From Tsuneonella litorea (GTDB lineage Bacteria > Pseudomonadota > Alphaproteobacteria > Sphingomonadales > Sphingomonadaceae), in assembly GCF_025154015.1 (NCBI RefSeq), contig NZ_JAOAMV010000001.1, positions 186,001 through 250,000 of the forward strand: a stretch of DNA of 64,000 nucleotides, given 5' to 3'. The notes under the pieces were generated by a model that saw only the letters and a list, made by a program, of their open reading frames with translations, did no database searches and had not been told where the DNA came from. The position numbers were made by a program, and so were the translations under genes. Positions 59,728 to 64,000 of the stretch are shown one piece after another. Positions within the stretch are counted from its first letter, which is position 1. Every line of letters starts with the position of its first letter.

Positions 59728-60575
59728 TGGAAGGCTTCTGGGAAACCCATAAGACCTCGATCGTCGCGGTCGCCCTCGCGCTCGTAGCGCTGTGGTCGAG
59801 CGTGGTCGTCGTGCCCGAGACGCAGGAAGCGGTGATCATCCAGGCGGGCCGTCCCGACCGGGTCGCCAACCGCTTTCAGCCGGACAAGCCCTATGGCGAA
59901 ACCGGCGCCGGCATCGTCCTGCGGATCCCGTTCTACGAGCGGGTCGAGCGGATCGACAAGCGGGTGCTCAAGATCGACATGGAACCGCAGACGGTCCTGT
60001 CGACCGACCAGCTCCGCCTCAACGTCGATGCCTATGCCCGGTACCGGATCATTGACCCGGTCAGGATGGTCCAGACCGCCGGCACGCTGCCGACGGTGGA
60101 CAGCCAGCTGTCGCAGATCCTTTCGTCGGTGGTGCGGCAGGAACTCGGCCGGCGCAGCTTCGCCTCGCTGCTCACCGCCGAGCGCGGGACGACGATGGCG
60201 AACATCACCCGCAAGCTCGACGAGCAGGCCCGCAAGTACGGCGCGCAGGTGATCGACGTGCGGATCAAGCAGGCCGACCTGCCTGACGGCAGCCCGCTGA
60301 TCTCAGCCTTCCGGCGCATGGAAACGGCGCGCCAGCAGGAAGCCGCGACCTTGCGCGCGCAGGGCCAGAAGAACGGCCAGATCATCCGCGCCGAGGCCGA
60401 CGCACAGGCCGCCAAGATCTACGCCGAAGCCTATGGCAAGGACCCGCAGTTCTACGATTTCTATCGCGCCATGCAGAGCTACGACACGACCTTCGCGGCG
60501 GACTCCAAGTCCGGGAGCACCTTCGTGCTCGACCCGAGCAACGAGTACCTGAAGCAGTTCCGCGGATCGCGTTGA
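59727..60575 (+). CDS. hflC: HflC, partner of HflK, 282 aa
   Basis: A SPFH-domain membrane protein with an N-terminal anchor (SIVAVALALVALWSSVVVVP) and the family block ETQEAVIIQAGRPDR. The helical segment EADAQAAKIYAEAYGKDPQFYDFYRAMQSY closes the protein. ATG 59727 shares its first base with the last base of the hflK stop; GTG 59724 would add one residue. It acts with HflK to restrain FtsH and is followed by degP, a usual order in this group. Confidence 0.94.
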   Translation: MEGFWETHKTSIVAVALALVALWSSVVVVPETQEAVIIQAGRPDRVANRFQPDKPYGETGAGIVLRIPFYERVERIDKRVLKIDMEPQTVLSTDQLRLNVDAYARYRIIDPVRMVQTAGTLPTVDSQLSQILSSVVRQELGRRSFASLLTAERGTTMANITRKLDEQARKYGAQVIDVRIKQADLPDGSPLISAFRRMETARQQEAATLRAQGQKNGQIIRAEADAQAAKIYAEAYGKDPQFYDFYRAMQSYDTTFAADSKSGSTFVLDPSNEYLKQFRGSR

Positions 60576-60648
60576 GCGTTCGTCGGTATGTTCAATGAGG
60601 GTTAAGCCCCGCGGGCGAGAGTGCGCGCCCGAGGGAGAATTGGAAGAG

Positions 60649-62205
<1,557 letters not shown>

Positions 62206-62230
62206 GCAGCACGCGAAGCGGCCGACAGGC

Positions 62231-62257
62231 CCCCGCCTGGCAGCACGCCGGGCGGGG
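62231..62257. terminator. GC-rich hairpin between convergent degP and PilZ genes
   Basis: CCCCGCC (62231-62237) pairs with GGCGGGG (62251-62257); there is no T-run. It lies between two converging genes and may slow transcription on both strands. Confidence 0.35.
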
Positions 62258-62283
62258 ATATTCCCTGGACCCGCCGAACCTGG

Positions 62284-62736
62284 CTAGGCCGCACGGCCCA
62301 GAACGACCCGCAGCCAGTGGGGCAGGCGGCACATCTGGCCCTGGGCGACCGGTCCGGCGCTGGATGCGGGTCCGGCATCCACGACCACACCCACAGCCGG
62401 TTCGATGCCCAGTGCGGCGGCGAGGCTTCCCGGCAGTGCCTCGTCGAACCGGATTCCCGCCGTGCGTGGCTGTGCCCATACGACTTGGCCCGACAATCGC
62501 CGGTCCGGCCCGAAATCGAGGGTCACCGTGGCGCCGACGGGCACGGCGAGTCCGCCGACCCGGATCCGGCAACCTGTGCGCGAAACGTCGATCAGCGTGA
62601 CCCGGTGGGGACTGGCGGGTATCCGCGCGATGGCCGAAGCGCCCGACTCGATGCGCGCGTCGCCGCGGCGATCGCACGCCTGTCCCGGTTCACCCTTGAG
62701 CGGCTCGTCCTGCCCGGCGTGCATCCGTGGGCCCAT
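62284..62736 (-). CDS. PilZ-domain protein, 150 aa
   Basis: Central residues 40-105 form a PilZ domain: HRVTLIDVSRTGCRIRVGG (the DxSxxGxxI motif), LDFGPDRRLSGQVVWAQPRTAGIRFDEAL. The C-terminal 45 residues are unassigned. ATG 62736 gives 150 residues; ATG 62724 (MHAGQDEP) is an alternative, neither with a good ribosome-binding site. It is the second of two tandem PilZ genes, likely binding cyclic di-GMP or serving as adaptor. Confidence 0.75.
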   Translation of the reverse strand: MGPRMHAGQDEPLKGEPGQACDRRGDARIESGASAIARIPASPHRVTLIDVSRTGCRIRVGGLAVPVGATVTLDFGPDRRLSGQVVWAQPRTAGIRFDEALPGSLAAALGIEPAVGVVVDAGPASSAGPVAQGQMCRLPHWLRVVLGRAA

Positions 62737-62747
62737 CGATCGCGAGG

Positions 62748-63071
62748 TCAGGTGTCCGATGCCTCGGGCGGATGGGACCGCACGACGTGATCGAGGACCG
62801 CCGGATGAAGCGGGCGATCGAAGCGGAAGCCGGCATTGGTGCAGTTCGCCCAGCAGACCTCGGCCCCCAGCATTTCGAGCCCCCCGATCTTGAGGCTGAA
62901 TCCCGTGCCACCGGCGAGCGGGCGCGATTGCAACGATGCGTTGAAGCCGTGGGTCGAAAGGTCGACGATTCCCACGGCCTGGCGCGCGCCGCGGCTGCTT
63001 TTCAATTGTCCTTCGAGCGACGTGCTGTGCCGCATTGCCGTGCGTCGCTCGGCCTTTGAGCCTGGTTTCAT
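62748..63071 (-). CDS. PilZ-domain protein, 107 aa
   Basis: A minimal PilZ domain: MRHSTSLEGQLKSS, VGIVDLSTHGFNASL and MLGAEVCWANCTNAGFRF. GGAAGGAAG precedes ATG 63071. It lies 11 bp before the other PilZ gene, so the pair is likely one transcript. Similar paired short PilZ proteins are common in this lineage, with no certain role. Confidence 0.8.
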   Translation of the reverse strand: MKPGSKAERRTAMRHSTSLEGQLKSSRGARQAVGIVDLSTHGFNASLQSRPLAGGTGFSLKIGGLEMLGAEVCWANCTNAGFRFDRPLHPAVLDHVVRSHPPEASDT

Positions 63072-63193
63072 TTTTACGCTCTTCCTTCCTGATGAAGAAT
63101 TGAGAGCGACCGTGTGTTATTTCGCCGCAATGGAGCGAATTACTTGAAGGACTCGTTAATTGCTGCCGACGACGACAGAATCGAGACAATTTT

Positions 63194-64000
63194 CTAGTTG
63201 CCTGGAGGGCGCTGAGCGGGTGCAGCCGAGGGCGGCACCGCGGTTTGCCGGGGACGCGGCACGGCAGGCGGCGACGGAGGCCGCACGCCGGTGGCGCGGT
63301 CGAGGAAATCGTCGCTCGCCGCCTGGGTCGCCTCATCGGGCGGTCCCGGCCGCCGCGCCGGAACGCCGGGGACCTGCTCGCCCTCGACGGGAAAGGGGTC
63401 AGGGGGCTGGGACTGACCGGGTCCGGGACGCGAAGGCTCGACGAGATTGCCTTGCTCGTCGATGTAATAGTAATCGTCCGGGTTGCCGCCGAACAGGTAT
63501 TCCTCGTCGGGTTCCAGTTGCCAGTCGGGCAGTTTGAGATCGGTGTCGAACGCCTCGACCGGCCGGTCCTTGACCGCGTACTTCATGTAGGCGGCGAAGG
63601 CGCGCGCCGGGGCGGTGCCACCGTGCAGGCCGGAAACCGGCTTCGCATCGTCGCGGCCCATCCAGACCCCGGTGGTGATCCCGCTCGAAAAGCCGAGGAA
63701 CCATCCATCCTTGCTCGAACTCGTAGTGCCGGTCTTGCCCGCGACCGGCCGCCCGATCTGCGCGGCACGCCCGGTGCCGGTGCTGACCGCGGTCTGCAAG
63801 AGGTCGGTCATTCCCGCCGCCACATAATCTGGCACAAGCCGTGTCGAGCGCGCCTGTTCGTGCTGGTAGAGCACGTCGCCGGCGGTCGTGGTCACCTTGA
63901 CGATGCCGAACGGCTCGAGGCTCATCCCGCCCGCGCCCACTTCGGCAAAGGCGCGGGTCAGGTCGATCACGCGGACTTCACTGGTACCCAGCACCATCGC
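63194..64000 (-). CDS. Penicillin-binding protein 1A, C-terminal part (cut by the window edge)
   Basis: The C-terminal transpeptidase part of a class A penicillin-binding protein, which cross-links peptidoglycan in the periplasm. The KTG box is GKTGTTSSSKD, followed by GVWMGRDDAKPV and the HGGTAPARAFAAYM stretch. A Pro-rich tail of about 90 residues (PPDEATQAAS, RPPSPPAVPRPR) ends the protein. The catalytic SxxK and SxN boxes lie beyond the window. Confidence 0.92.
   Translation of the reverse strand, partial: AMVLGTSEVRVIDLTRAFAEVGAGGMSLEPFGIVKVTTTAGDVLYQHEQARSTRLVPDYVAAGMTDLLQTAVSTGTGRAAQIGRPVAGKTGTTSSSKDGWFLGFSSGITTGVWMGRDDAKPVSGLHGGTAPARAFAAYMKYAVKDRPVEAFDTDLKLPDWQLEPDEEYLFGGNPDDYYYIDEQGNLVEPSRPGPGQSQPPDPFPVEGEQVPGVPARRPGPPDEATQAASDDFLDRATGVRPPSPPAVPRPRQTAVPPSAAPAQRPPGN

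Overview
The window is high-GC DNA from an alphaproteobacterium, most likely of the order Sphingomonadales (Erythrobacteraceae/Sphingomonadaceae type). Pointers are a CtrA response regulator next to a MucR/Ros regulator, an SDHAF4-type (DUF1674) protein, a DUF1289 protein, the hflK-hflC-degP order, and a TonB-dependent receptor heading a catabolic cluster. Three kinds of territory can be told apart.

Region 1 (about 1-31.6 kb) is an accessory catabolic cluster that looks built for a ketone or (cyclo)alkanol/terpenoid-like substrate. It has an outer-membrane TonB-dependent receptor and an MFS transporter for uptake. It also has two different Baeyer-Villiger-type flavin monooxygenases, a zinc alcohol dehydrogenase, an aldehyde dehydrogenase, three family III CoA-transferase genes (one a tandem two-domain fusion), two acyl-CoA ligases, an enoyl-CoA hydratase, two MaoC/FAS1-like hydratases and a thiolase-like protein. 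Most striking are two complete acetone-carboxylase-like modules, in which the alpha (HyuB-like) subunit is fused to a zinc-ribbon gamma-like domain. The genes form tight operons with repeated 4-bp stop/start overlaps. Every operon head carries a copy, clear or degenerate, of a shared motif GGT-N3-ACAATTG, which suggests one cluster-wide regulator encoded outside the window. A plausible route is alcohol to ketone, then either carboxylation to a beta-keto acid, CoA activation and thiolysis, or Baeyer-Villiger oxidation to an ester or lactone.

Region 2 (about 31.9-48.4 kb) is mosaic. A single-polypeptide restriction-modification gene (type ISP-like, without helicase) is split by a 2.5-kb IS1595/ISXO2-type element that carries several passenger genes. 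Removing the element and one copy of the 8-bp target duplication restores one open frame of 1032 residues. Next come apparently resident genes: an alpha/beta hydrolase, ctrA, a mucR-like gene, a PilZ gene, a candidate small RNA with a strong terminator and a tiny LuxR-type HTH gene. A 1012-residue RelA/SpoT-domain protein with a huge uncharacterised C-terminus follows, then an XRE gene and a DUF3489/DUF2924/large serine recombinase module that ends just before a tRNA-Lys gene.

Region 3 (48.4-64 kb) is ordinary chromosomal backbone: folK (apparently with a CTG start), an N-carbamoylputrescine amidase, msrA, an RsmB-family rRNA methyltransferase, an SDHAF4-like gene, a cytochrome P450 with a palindromic operator-like site, hemH, an orphan Tat-exported molybdopterin-binding subunit, the Mrp/ApbC ATPase, hflK-hflC, degP, two PilZ genes and the 3' end of a penicillin-binding protein 1A gene.
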